DNA of 11,942 nt, taken from assembly GCA_009602725.1 (NCBI GenBank), contig WELB01000014.1, positions 1,147,592 to 1,159,533 on the forward strand, written 5' to 3'. The stretch is from Spirogloea muscicola. Lineage: Eukaryota; Streptophyta; Zygnematophyceae; Spirogloeales; Spirogloeaceae. The notes under the pieces were generated by a model. It saw nothing but the letters and a program-made list of their open reading frames with translations, searched no databases and was not told the DNA's origin. This document shows positions 1 to 10,600 of the stretch, piece after piece (within the stretch, counting starts at the first letter, position 1; each line of letters begins with the position of its first letter). Made by a program: the position numbers and the translations under genes.

Positions 1-74
1 CTGCCGCCGCCGCCGCCGGCGCCCTCGCAAGAGAGGCCCTGGCCGTCGGCGGCGGCGGCGGAGGCCGCCGCGGC
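1..74 (+). repeat. GC-rich trinucleotide tracts in TIP41 exon 1
   Basis: Bases 3-17 are GCC repeated five times and 48-62 are near-perfect GGC units. In the coding frame they give Ala5 and a Gly run (residues 16-21). The rest of the 5' exon is also very GC-rich. This is low-complexity coding sequence just before the conserved GLRVHGW. Confidence 0.75.
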
Positions 75-3000
75 CTGCGCGTGCACGGGTGGCGAGTCGA
101 GGCGCAGCACCGCCACATCCTCACGGCCGACGAGGTCGACAGGTGGGGCTCCAGGCGTAGCTACGGTCGGGGTTTAAGAGCTGAGAGTAGGGTTGAGGGG
201 TCACGGGTTCAATTCCAGGGCTCAATGCGGAGCCGAGGAGCTCAGTGCTCAAGGCTCAGGTCTCTGAACGTCAAGCCCCGTCGTCTCATTTCTGCATGCC
301 ATTACCCTCGATCAGACTTCTGGTCTAGAGTTAGGGGTTTAAGGCCTAACCCTTAAGCTAAATCCTAACCCCTGTAAACCCCTGAAGCCTATAAACCCTG
401 AACCTCCTAGCTTGCGAGCTTGAAGTTGGCAATGTTGTGGCAAATACCATCAGCAATTGCCCCCCGCTAGCATCCAATTGGGCTCTGAGAGAAAAGGGCA
501 GGCACTAAGCAGCCGAGCCTGGGCCTCTGGGCTTTAGGACCCAGCTCAGCGGCGGCCTTCCCAATGTCGTAGAGGGCAGGGACTGCTCCAGTGTGACGGT
601 GGTTGGTACTGCGCCAGGTGGCCGGCGCAGTACCAACCAGGGCCTAACAGAGGTCAACGGGGTGTGTGTTCAGTGTGCTTAGCATCACAATGCTGGGGTC
701 TGGACTTTCGAAGTCGGGCATTCTTGGTCCAATCAGGGCCTCCTGGTTACACGCATGCAACTGGTTGGGGTCCCGCAGCACGACCTTGGTCACGCAGGGG
801 TGCCGTCGACCGTGCCTGAGCTGCCGTCCGGCAGTGCCATCTTCACTGTGTCACTGCTGCCTAACGCTTTGAAGTATTGTTAGGATCTACAATAAGGATA
901 CATAGGCTCAGGTTTTAGGGTCAATGGACCCAGGCCTTAGACCTCTGAAGCTTCTCACTTCATGTCAGAGTAGATTGTCAGAGTCAGAGTTGCATTAAGA
1001 ATAAGATCTAGTCAGGTTTAGTTTCAGTCCTGGAATGTGCTGTGCAACTCAAGTCCTCGATGCCTGCTTATGTAGCCTGACTCCGGCATGACATGGGTCC
1101 CCAGGTGGTGCGCGCTGCTGGGGACGTGCCACCTGCCAGAGATGGTGTTTGGTGGTAACAGCCTGGAGCTCGTGCACGAGGCCAGCGGCGCAGCGCTGCA
1201 CTTCAACGCCCTCGACGCGCTGCATGCATGGCGCGCTGAGGGCCTGCCACCCGTCCAAGTCCCTGCCGCCGCCAGGTGGCTGGACCGCAGGTGGACCCGA
1301 CACCTCCGCTGCCATTCTCAACCGCCAGACTCAATGGGCTCGCATTCAAGAAATACCTAGCCAATAAAAGTCAATAGTGAAGACTGCTGATTGTCCATGG
1401 CACTTGCTCCTTCGTTAAGTTGACACATCCTGAGCAATTCGTCATGCTCCGTGCTCCGTGCGAGTCCCACCGCCAACCCATGTAGACATATGTCAGCTCC
1501 AGCACAGACCAACGTCCATCACCAACTTCCATCACCAGTGCTTACGCCAAGAGCGTTCTTGGCCGCAAGCGTTGACCTGCTCAAGAGCTAATGAGCACCT
1601 TACTGTGGTCTGTCAGTGACACAGCTATGTCAACGAATGGGACCTCAGACTCATAGCCCTAGACTCAAGAGGTAGTGAGTCATCACAACATGCGCACACT
1701 ATCGCGCTCACTTCCAGCAAGTGCACAACTCTGAGGCCAGGTGTTGCTCACTCCTAACCTGCATGTGGGTGTGCGGCGCAGCAAGCCAAGCCGGGAACTG
1801 ATAATGGACTACGACTACACCTACACTACGCCGTACCATGGCTCCGAGCAGCTCCTGAAACTGGTGAGCCCCTGATGAGAGGTTCTTGAGTCCGGCAAAG
1901 TGAGTCACTGAGCATCTGGTCGCCCAGTTGTCATAGCCGCAAATGTCCTTCTTGGGGTAAGCAGCATGAGCTTCCACAGGTCCAGGTCTCGGGTTTCAGC
2001 ACCCAAGTCTCAAGTTGTGGATGAGGGTTACGTTGCTCTGATAGTCACCGGCGTTCAAGCCAGTGGCTTGTCCTCGTGCGGCTGCCAGGCTCCACAGGGA
2101 GGCTTGCCTGACCAAGCAAGTGCTCTGGGCCCAGCAGCTCCTGTCAGCTCCAGCACAACGCAGGCCGCTGAACTTGACAAGCACCAGAGCGACAACGCCC
2201 CGACGCCAGCGGCGCTTTGGTGGGAGGAGACGACCGAGCAGATTGACTATGAGCTCCTGCAGCAGCGGGACCCTATCCTCTTTTATGACGAGGTCTGTAA
2301 TGTCCTTCTTGTGCACCACCGAAGGACTGGGTACATTAGACTCAGATATAGTGCTTAGTCACTGCATTTTTGATATATGAAACCCTAACATGTAAGCCCT
2401 ATGTCTTATGGACGAAGTGCTTATCAAACTCTGCTTTCGGCAAATGCAATTTGTGTATCAGTAACAAGGCATTTTCAGCTTTTGTGTTGCCTATTGGCCT
2501 CTGCACGCCTTAACATCAACACATTAGGAGGAGAGAGCTGTCCATTATCCTGTTCTGCTTGTGTATATGCATACATAAGAACCACGTCTACATTGGCTGT
2601 CCCAGTGGAAATTAGTCAACCTGGACCTGCAGAGTGGATGAGGATGACCGACCTGACTTGATTGAAGATCCTTTCGTGGGCTTTTGTCCAGATGCTCAGC
2701 AAGTGCCTTCCATCTCGTCTGACGTGTTGTGCAGCCTGCGGTGAGCAGGTGGTTCTCTACGAGGACGAGCTAGCAGACAATGGCGTCGCCCTGCTCACTG
2801 TTAAGACGGTGAGCACTCTCCAATCCGGCTGTCACGTACATCTGTCAATGGGTGCGTGATCTTGAGCAGAATCTAATGGGTAACTAAGTGCACCCTGGAC
2901 TTCATGCGTGCCGATGATGTTGCCGATGCTGTGTATTTAGCATATTGTGTATAGATCTACATACTGGAGAAGTTGTTGGTACGCCCTGCTTATGCAGTAG

Positions 3001-3810
3001 GAGTTGCTGATGTAAGAACTTGCTTGAGGAATGGCTCCGCAAAGAGACCTCAAGTTTCTCATTACGCGTAACAAACGTCCAATCTTATCACGGACAATGC
3101 AACCTTGTGTTATATCATATATTAGAGGGTGATGCCGCGATGTTGGTTCGTCTTACTCCGGTATTGGGTGAGCGAGCTGAGCCCCTTTGCCCCTGACCAT
3201 GACTGACTTCACAACAGTTCCTGCTCGATATGTACATCTAGCTCTGAAACAGTACTGTATGTGCACAGTATGCACAAGGCGAATAGGCATGCTCTTCTTT
3301 AAAAGCGTTTGTGCTTGTATCATACTAAAGTCGAGGACCAGGTCCTGGTCGTGCTCTCCAGCTTCGTGTTGACGGTGCGCTGATGCGATTGAGAGACGCG
3401 CGGCTGTTCTGCCCCTTCTCCGAGAACCCTGTGGAAGTGCCGAAAGTCCTGAGAGAATGGTCCCATCGAGAAGAGACGTTTGAGTCTCTGGCAAAGGTGC
3501 AGTAGGACATCCTGAACTGGCTCTGACATTTGCAGTTTGACTATTATCAGCACCTTACTTGACAGAGGTCGTATATCCAACGTCTGTACTGCTTGCTGTA
3601 CATCATGCTGATACTGTCACCAGAATTGCTGGCTCTCTGCCGCAGAGAGGTCTTCCAGCCATGCCAGCATCCTATGCGGATCCCACAATGGCTCTTGACG
3701 TTATCAAAGTTGTAGCTTCAAAAGTGGAGACGCTCTGCATCGACAGATCGGCAGTGGGCCTCCCAAGCGTAGCTGGTGTTACAAATGTCGCCAGGACTCC
3801 TCAAGCTTGA
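1..3810 (+). CDS. TIP41: TIP41-like protein, 8 exons, 5' partial
   Basis: TIP41/TIPRL proteins bind PP2A-type phosphatase catalytic subunits and act with TAP42/alpha4 in TOR signalling, in cytosol and nucleus. The join 3-142, 1105-1290, 1782-1863, 2164-2292, 2749-2808, 3126-3167, 3362-3496, 3646-3810 gives 312 residues and TGA. Family landmarks appear in order: GLRVHGWRVEAQ then ILTADEVDR (about 25-47), HLPEMVFG (about 55-62), LPPVQVPAAARW (about 93-104), DYDYTYTTPYHGSE, DPILFYDE closing exon 4 (about 172-179), VVLYEDELADNGV opening exon 5, VMPRCWFVLLRYW (exon 6), LRVDGALMRLRDAR (exon 7), and RGLPAMPASYADP at the start of exon 8. Length is close to plant homologues (roughly 290 residues). The start codon is left of the window; the frame is open from base 3. 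Introns 1 and 2 are phase 2, the rest phase 0. The exon 4 start (2164) was chosen by length match; 2098 is an in-frame alternative. Identity is secure; the exon 1 and exon 4 borders are the least sure. Confidence 0.93.
331..404. repeat. Degenerate telomere-like motifs
   Basis: Variants of the plant/green-algal telomere unit (CCCTAAA/TTTAGGG) crowd together: TTAGGGGTTTAAGG (331-344), CCTAACCC (345-352), CTAAATCCTAACCCC (358-372), TAAACCCC (375-382) and TAAACCCTGAACC (392-404). GGGGTTTAAG occurs at both 169-178 and 334-343. The array is irregular, inside an intron, and switches strand, so it is not an active telomere. Confidence 0.45.
600..639. repeat. Perfect 16-bp inverted repeat with 8-nt spacer
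   Basis: Arm 600-615 (TGGTTGGTACTGCGCC) is the exact reverse complement of 624-639, with spacer AGGTGGCC. Pairing stops at both ends (599/640 are G/G, 616/623 are A/C). It would form a strong hairpin in the intron RNA or a DNA cruciform. It could be a remnant of a small inverted-repeat element; it is short for a plant-type miRNA precursor. Function unknown. Confidence 0.85.
1291..3125 (+). other. TIP41 introns 2-5
   Basis: Introns 1291-1781 (491 nt), 1864-2163 (300 nt), 2293-2748 (456 nt) and 2809-3125 (317 nt). Donors are GTGGAC, GTGAGC, GTCTGT and GTGAGC; acceptors end GCGCAG, AACGCAG, GAGCAG and TATTAG. An earlier donor-like GCCAG|GTGGCT (exon end 1274) would delete the conserved AARWLDR, so 1290 was chosen. 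I see no RNA gene or mobile element in them. Confidence 0.7.
3126..3167 (+). other. TIP41: TIP41 exon 6: 42-nt microexon with the VMP-CWF motif
   Basis: Fourteen codons, RVMPRCWFVLLRYW, between acceptor ATATATTAG (ends 3125) and donor GTGAGC (3168-3173). It supplies the conserved strand between the LLTVK of exon 5 and the LRVDG of exon 7; without it the family core would be broken. Both borders are phase 0. Confidence 0.87.
3336..3350. repeat. Short palindrome before TIP41 exon 7
   Basis: GACCAGG (3336-3342), central T, CCTGGTC (3344-3350): a perfect 7-bp palindrome ending 11 nt before the CTCTCCAG acceptor of exon 7. It lies where a pyrimidine tract would be expected. It may be chance. Confidence 0.5.
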
Positions 3811-4371
3811 TATACTTGTGCCAGTTAATATGTAGCAATGAAGACGGCGCAAGTCTTACTTGAATTGTGTAAAGATTACGCCCTTGAGCATCATATCGGC
3901 CCTGTGTGAGCGGCTACTTGTCATCTCTGTGGCCTTTAACCAAGAACTTCAATTGCAGGCCTAGGCATAATCGACCACCATTGACGTATGCCTTGTCATG
4001 AAACAGTGAAGCAAGTGTAAGCTTTCTTTCCTACCCAAATAATTTGATCTAGTCTATGACATCGCAGTGGGCTGCCTCAAACGGTGGGTGTCACGCTACT
4101 CAGTCCTATACATCTGCCCAACTACCAAGGCCACCACTGGACAGCACGTAAGCGTGTCACAGTGAAGCCCGGGAAAATACAATATGGATGCAACGTCAGG
4201 CACTGAAATTTTGCACCATGTAAGATGCAAATATGGCTTTGACTGCAATGTGTGCTAGGTGCGTGTGCCCAATGACTGGGCCAGTGCACCTGTCAAGCTC
4301 ACCTACCCAAGAATGCCACACAAGTACTTGGTACACATGAGTGATCCACTGGGTAGGGAGCTACAGAGGCA
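3811..4371. other. Convergent intergenic region (561 bp)
   Basis: Lies between the TIP41 stop (TGA 3808-3810, plus strand) and the DPE2 stop (TGA 4374-4372, minus strand), so both 3' UTRs must end in or beyond it. I see no family-like coding sequence, RNA gene or strong repeat. TGTAA occurs on the plus strand at 3868, 4016 and 4219; no TGTAA (TTACA on the plus strand) serves DPE2 in this interval, the nearest being at 3783-3779 inside TIP41 exon 8. Confidence 0.7.
3868..3872 (+). terminator. Possible TGTAA poly(A) signal of TIP41
   Basis: TGTAA, the poly(A) signal known from chlorophyte algae, occurs 58 nt after the TIP41 stop in the right orientation. Another copy at 4016-4020 would give a UTR of about 220 nt. 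The pentamer is common by chance, so both are tentative. Confidence 0.35.
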
Positions 4372-4646
4372 TCACGGTCTAGTGGCTGGCCTGTGTGGAC
4401 TTGATGACGAGAGCTTAAGCTGACTGAGGCCACCAGCTGCAGAGTCAGCACCATTTTCCCGTCCCACTCGAGATACGGGCTTGAAGTCGTCAGTCAAAGG
4501 CCCGGCAACAGTAGGCCCATTAGCACTGGGCAAGGGGCCGTCTGGAAGTTCCGCCACTACTGTCCTGCCACTTGTCAGAAGGAGGTCCTGGATTGTGGAC
4601 AGCCAGTCCTCATCTTTAAGCAACTCCTCAAGCGTCACGTGTAGAC
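4372..4646 (-). other. DPE2: DPE2 exon 21: C-terminal end with low-complexity tail
   Basis: Acceptor TTCCCAG (ends 4647); the split Arg946 is completed by GT. The conserved LHVTLEELLKDEDWLSTIQDLLLTSGRT ends near residue 974. About 60 residues rich in Gly, Pro, Ser and Ala follow, down to TGA at 4374-4372. The tail shows no recognised motif and is probably disordered. Confidence 0.88.
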
Positions 4647-7600
4647 CTGGGAAGGAGGCACCGTCGTCAGTCACAAAGCTTACTACAGTCGCTAGTGCAA
4701 GCCGAGCCAGATGCATACAGAAGCGCTTCCTCGCCTCACGGCAGACATTGGAGCCAATTGAGTGTGGTAGCTTTGCTCACTAATCCATGGATGATGATCA
4801 AGGTTTAAAGCCATGGAGCATGCAACCATGGGGAAATGACACGGGGCGCTTGAGGCCTACGGAATCGCCAATAATGCCGTGGAGTTGTTGGGTCGTTGAT
4901 TGTCTCCTCAGCAGCAGGCCTTTCACTGTACTTGTCTTTCAGAGCCATCAAGTCCTGCAGAAACAAATGGTCACCAGTGTTGCTGCATGACTACAACCCT
5001 CTTCTTTGATCAGGAACCTGTGGAAGCCTCATATACAAGGATATGTACATACCAAGCAACTTAGCAGGCTCTGGCTGTTTATCAGCGCAAGTATTGACAT
5101 TCAGCAAAAGAGGAGCGCTCTGCATATTGAAAACAATTATCTGGCTAACAACAAACACCCTTTCATCAAGCGCCTGAGTTGCAACAAGGGTGGCATTGCA
5201 ACCTGAATAGGGAAGATGGCAAAAACGGAAGGAGAGTCGCAGTGTTGTTGCAGGATGGCCCTTGCAACATCAGGCGTACATGTATCTGGTGGGGTCTGGC
5301 TGAAGCCAAGAGCACTCTGGAAGAATCTCAACCTCCGATCAGCATCTTCCTCCCACCATGCTCGCATTGTTGATGTGTCATGGCAAGAAGGGGCACAAAT
5401 CTGCAGGAAGAAACACATGGACAAAGATAGCACATCCCAGTGAGAAGGACCTCAGACAAGGTAACTGCAAGTTAATTTTTTTTGCAAAAGTGGCTCAGCA
5501 TTACATGACGCTACAAACACAAATCTAGCATCTCAAAGCAGATGCTTCACAAGCAGCTTGCAAGAGTAGAACATCGAATGTCATGGTGGTCTGCACAGAG
5601 CTGTTCATGACATGAGATCCAACATATAGAACAAAGAGCAGTGCATGCAAAGAGTATATTCTTGCATTGTACCGTCATATAGTCATAGGTGGCAGGGTTT
5701 CCAAACTCTTGATTCTCCTCAGACGGCATTCTCTGGATTCTTAACCCCAAAAGTCCCAGCTCATTCAGAACCTGCAAACATGCCCGTGTAAGTCATACAA
5801 ATACACTCTTGAATGGGCAAAGTCAGGAGAAGGCCAACGTCAATCTATACCAGCATTTGAGTTGGGCTTTGATGATCTAAGGAAGGTAGAGTACAACAGA
5901 TTGCATTCACGAGACTTTAGTTTTGCACGAAATCAGGGAGATTATGCTATTTGGTACCGGAGGCACACACGCGGGGACAAGGCCCAAGTCTTCGCCACAA
6001 GTGAGCATGTCAGAGGCGTTCATCAAAACCGGCAAAGTCTTCAGTGCATTCTCTCTCCAGAGATCCTCCTGTCTGACAAAGTAGTAGTCGTGGTACAATT
6101 TTTGTAACACCACCTTGCTGCTTGAAGCAGTTGCCAAAACGCGCACATGATTTTCTCAGTGCAAGTTCATATCCTTGTGTAAGAACAAGTGCTAATACCA
6201 ATTAATATACATGATGAAACAAGAGAGAAATTCCTACATTGCTTTGTGGCATCAACACTATTCAGCTCCTACAAGTGTGTGATACGTCAAGGGAGTCAGT
6301 ACTGCACAGCCGTGTCATAGCAAGAACAGTGCGCTCCTTGCCAAGACCAAATGCAACAATGGCAACTTGCCATAGGTAAGGCAACGGGGAATACTGCTAT
6401 ATGATATCTAAGATTCTGATATGGTGCAAGCCTCCATGGTATGTGTTCACCTATGGTCGTCAAGCTCTCTGAAATTCACAGTCTGGTCGAGATTGAAACG
6501 GGGATAGAATTTGAGAGGATCATCCAGATCTCTGATCACGACGATGTCCTGTCACAATACACAAATCCAAATCAGTATTTGGCCCTGTTGACTGCATACT
6601 GCAGCCTACCTGCAAACGAGGAAATATTTTTGCTGAGCTGAAAACATACCTTGAGCAACCCAAATAAGGCCTTCTTGACGTGCTCATTCTCCTGTACTAG
6701 CCACTCAGGGGATCCTTCGCGAGGCTTCAACGCCCAATCGATTTTCCTCTCTGTGTCATATGCTGGCTTGAACTGCAGAAACATGTATTACCAATGCTGC
6801 ATCAAATTGCTGAGAGCTGCTGAAATGGACACTAGCATTAACTACTCTGGTTGCGGAATAGTGCAACAATTGCAATGTGCTTGTAGCACTGCCCTAGTCA
6901 ATACTTCATGCATGCCTCTATCTGTCTCAAGCTCTACAATGACACCCAAACTCCTGCTGCCTAAAAGGTACATCTTGCCATTTGCAAGACCACATATAGA
7001 GGTGTAAGATGCGCATATAAATCGGGTTACCTTATAGCACAGATGCATGGTCTCCTCAAAGTATTTGGACGCCAACTCAGTCCACTTGGTCCCAAAAGTG
7101 TCCTACAAGCAAGTTGACAGCGATTGCAGCAAGTCATCACAAGATGATAGGCAAGCTGAGGGGAAAAGAAGTCAGCGGTTTATGTTGCAGATTGGCACCT
7201 GCAAAATGTGACATCGAATATATGGCTCACTGAGGCGATTAAAGTCCCAGATACCTTCCTTCTCCATCTCCTCCTGTGCACACAGCACAATGGCTCCTTC
7301 AGCAATTCCCTATCTTGAAAGTACAACCTAGAAGTAACTCCGTGTCCTTGACTTCCTATTAGCAGTGCAATGAACAGGACACAGCAAGTATTTGGAAGCG
7401 AAGGTCTCCATTTGTGTGCAACTCACAGCTGCAATTGGTATTGAAGGTCGGAATTTGCCGAGAAGGCCAGTGATGCAATGGTTGGGAAGCTCCCAGATCC
7501 GGAAGAAGCCAAGAATGTGATCTATCCTGTAAGCTGTGAAGAACTTAGACATCTGCAAACTCAGTAATGTTAGCGTGTGTTAGACATTTGAATAAGTCAG

Positions 7601-10600
7601 GCCTTGTACCCATCTGCTATCCATGTCATCAGAGGAGCAAGCAATATCATAACTGTAGCACCTGACTAGAGGATACAGACAACAGCAGTGCAAAACGTTG
7701 TCACTGTAAGTAGATTCTTGAGGCAATTAGTGAGCCTCTTAGAGTCAACACCTGAATTAAGCGTGCTCTCCACCAAGAATAATTGTCCTTCGCCATCTCC
7801 TCCCAATTGTAGGTTGGGAAGCCCCAATTCTGGCCATTGGGATCAAACATGTCGGGGGGGGCACCTGTCGACGAGTTCATTCTGAAAAGGGTGGGGTACT
7901 GCCAAGTGTCCACGCTACACCGGTCCACACCAATGGGAAGGTCACCCTTGAGGATCACTCTGTTGGCCTTGGCATACTCAGAGGCTTCCTTGAGCTGCAG
8001 AAGATCACCAAAGCGATTCCTAAGCAGCTTAATAATCATTATGCTTCCGGCAAATGGGGCTCCCCTACGAGTACAAGTAAGCCCTTGGCCTGGTGCATGT
8101 GCCCTGTGGACAAATACTATGCGACTTACTATATCTTGTGGTACTTCTTTGAAGCACGTTAAAGCACCTACATTCTCAAGACATGCCCTGTGACACATAC
8201 ACCAATATCTATTTGCTACAGTCTCTATTTGCTACAGGGTTTTAGGATCCCTGCCTCAAAAGTGAATATACACATGCATTGCCGCAAATGAAGGTCATCA
8301 GACTTGCCTGAATATGCAAATGGTATTGCAGGTAGTACTGGAATGCTATTGCTGTGTAATGATCAGAATCAGGTGACACAAGCTTCTCCAGCTGATTGAA
8401 GGTGCACAACAAAAAGTGTAAGTATGCATCATGTCCAAGCCAAGAGCAAGTGTACGTGCAGCGTCAACAATTGGCATAGAGCCTGCTTGACAAGTGGGCA
8501 TGTGCATTGCCTACCTTTGCAGGAACAAAGAGAGCATGATGGCCCCACTGCTGGTGATCTGCTGTGCCGAAAAGATCTTTCAGGAAGCAGAAGGCTGCAT
8601 AAGGCTTCAGCCAGTGCTGCACCCAACAGAATAAGCAACAGACATTCATGAGATGCCCTGACATACATGACGACTTTGTTGTGTGCCCGGAGCCTTGATG
8701 TGTACAAGTAAATTAGATATCCTGCTGATTGGTGTGATGTGGAGGGGACATGAACTTGCCTGATTTTCGTCAAAAAATGTCTTGAAGCTCTCTGACCCAA
8801 GCACCTTCTCTCTTTCTAATGAGAACAACTTGCGAGCAATGGACAGCTTCGAAGCCAATGTGGCTTCGTAATCCACTGCCTGGCATATTGTCATTAGTAC
8901 AAATGAGTCAAGCATCAACTCAGACATTAAAGAGCGACATTGTTCCCAAGCAGAGAGGAGGAGATTTGTCGCCATCGGATACAGTCAAGCAAATGTCAAT
9001 TGCATGTCCATTTTAGGATCTTGGATATAGCAGTCCTGCTCTCTGAAATAATGCACCACTACATAGCGAGCAGTAGAGACTACTAACCGCGAGGTCCAGG
9101 GCTCTCCGCCCTCTGTTGATTTCATCCTGCAACCCGACTCATCACACAGGCGACAAGCACACTGCTGGCCATAAGGAGCATGAAGTTGCACCACTTTGCA
9201 GTTTGCACCTCCACTTTGCTTTTCTAGCATCATGGTCTACATCCTCATCAACAACCTCCAAAACTCGAATGGAAGTCAGTGCAATGATCAAATGAAATTG
9301 AAAATGATCATATGTAGAAGCAGCTTACCATGATATCACTGGGGATCTCCATTGAAAGAGCCTGAATTCTAAGGTACAAAGGGTGCAGAGCAAAGACAGA
9401 GAGGGAACTGCAGAAACAAAAGCAAAACAGCCTAGCTTGTCATTGCTGCCACAGGCTCAGGCAAGAACACTAAGGTCACAGCTTACTCCTGAACCTCTGA
9501 TCCTTCAAGCAGATGTTGATGCTTTCAACAACCTCATCCAGTCTTTAGGGTTCTTACTACATATCAATATGAAGGACGTGTTCAACTAACTCAGATTCCG
9601 AGCTAAATCAGCTCATAAGCTTTCAACATCTTGATTATCAGCTTTTAACTATGATGGCTGCTGTGACATGGTCTGTATGCCTCATCGACCTATCATTCCA
9701 TGGTCCAACAGCAAAGGAAGAGACAACTTATCATATAGCTCAGGATTGGTTAGTGAGCTGTACCTGTAAGGGTAGGAGTCCCACCACATCCCATTGACGG
9801 AAGTATCATTGACAGGAAGAAGCTGCACAAGCCTCAGTCCCGACTTAACAGCAAGATCGACTAGAAGCTTCAAGTCTAGGAACTCCCCCGCGCCTACATC
9901 ATCCTCCGAGCGCATGGAGAAGACAGGGACAGCAACACCTGCCCCTCGCCACGGAAGTGTCTGTCATTAAAGAGCAGGAAAGAGCAGAGCTCTGATGTGA
10001 GCAACCTAAAAATCTGGCAACCTATTCTTGACAGTGAGATACGGGGGAGCACAATCTAATTAGTGTACTTTGTAAGCAGTTCCAGTTGCTGCAATCACCA
10101 TTGAGGGCCTACTAAGCTGTCATGGCTATTACTGTGAGTGCTCAACTCTGTCAACTCAAGACTTTGAGTGACTGAGCTGCAGGAGTATGATACTTGACAG
10201 TTGACGAGTCTCACCTTGAAGCTGCCATCTGAAGTGATGATCATATCGGAAGGCTTTCTCGCTGCGGTGTCCAGCTTCAGTATCCTATCAGGACCATGTT
10301 CCGCAAGGACTGTTGAGGAGGATGTGCCCTTCACTATGTACTTGTAATGGATGGGGAAGTCTGAACGGGTTATTGGAACATCTCTTTCCCAGGTACTCTT
10401 GTCAACTCGCGTAAGTGGAAGAGCCAATTCTGTATCCCACTTGCCAAGCTCTGGTGTATCGCCCAGGATGCAGACCTGACAAATAAAAGCAAAGAAGAGC
10501 TGAATAATTCAACAATCTGCAGGTATGACAGCTATGATAGCCAGAAAGCATCACACGTCTGCTATGAGCCACTTAAGAATCCCAAGATTATCAATCGCAT

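Larger units (their letters stand above)
143..1104 (+). other. Intron 1 of TIP41 (962 nt, non-coding)
   Basis: Runs from donor GACAG|GTGGGG to acceptor CCCCAG. The donor is weak, but exons 1 and 2 join in phase 2 to give EVDR-WCALLGTCHLPEMVFG, as the family expects. It is by far the longest intron here. It holds a 16-bp inverted repeat (600-639), telomere-like motifs (169-178, 331-404, 913-920) and a small direct repeat GTCAGAGT (964-971, 977-984). No family-like protein is visible on either strand. Confidence 0.75.

Noticed and set aside
203-219. GGTTCAATTCC (206-216) resembles a tRNA B box
   Set aside because: The flanks do not form a five-pair T stem (the third pair is G-A), and no acceptor stem or A box is visible around it.
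1966-2358. Continuous 130-codon plus-strand reading frame
   Set aside because: Only its part from about 2164 to 2292 is family-like (TIP41 exon 4); the rest is read-through into introns 3 and 4.
2976-2996. SCWYALLMQ in intron 5 of TIP41, similar to the expected SSWFLLLRF strand
   Set aside because: It is followed by a stop with no GT donor in a fitting phase, while 3126-3167 gives a far better match with good splice borders.
7837-8193. 118-codon plus-strand reading frame
   Set aside because: It lies opposite DPE2 exon 11, which carries the highly conserved GDLPIGVDR and NWGFPTYNWEEM; it is a shadow frame.
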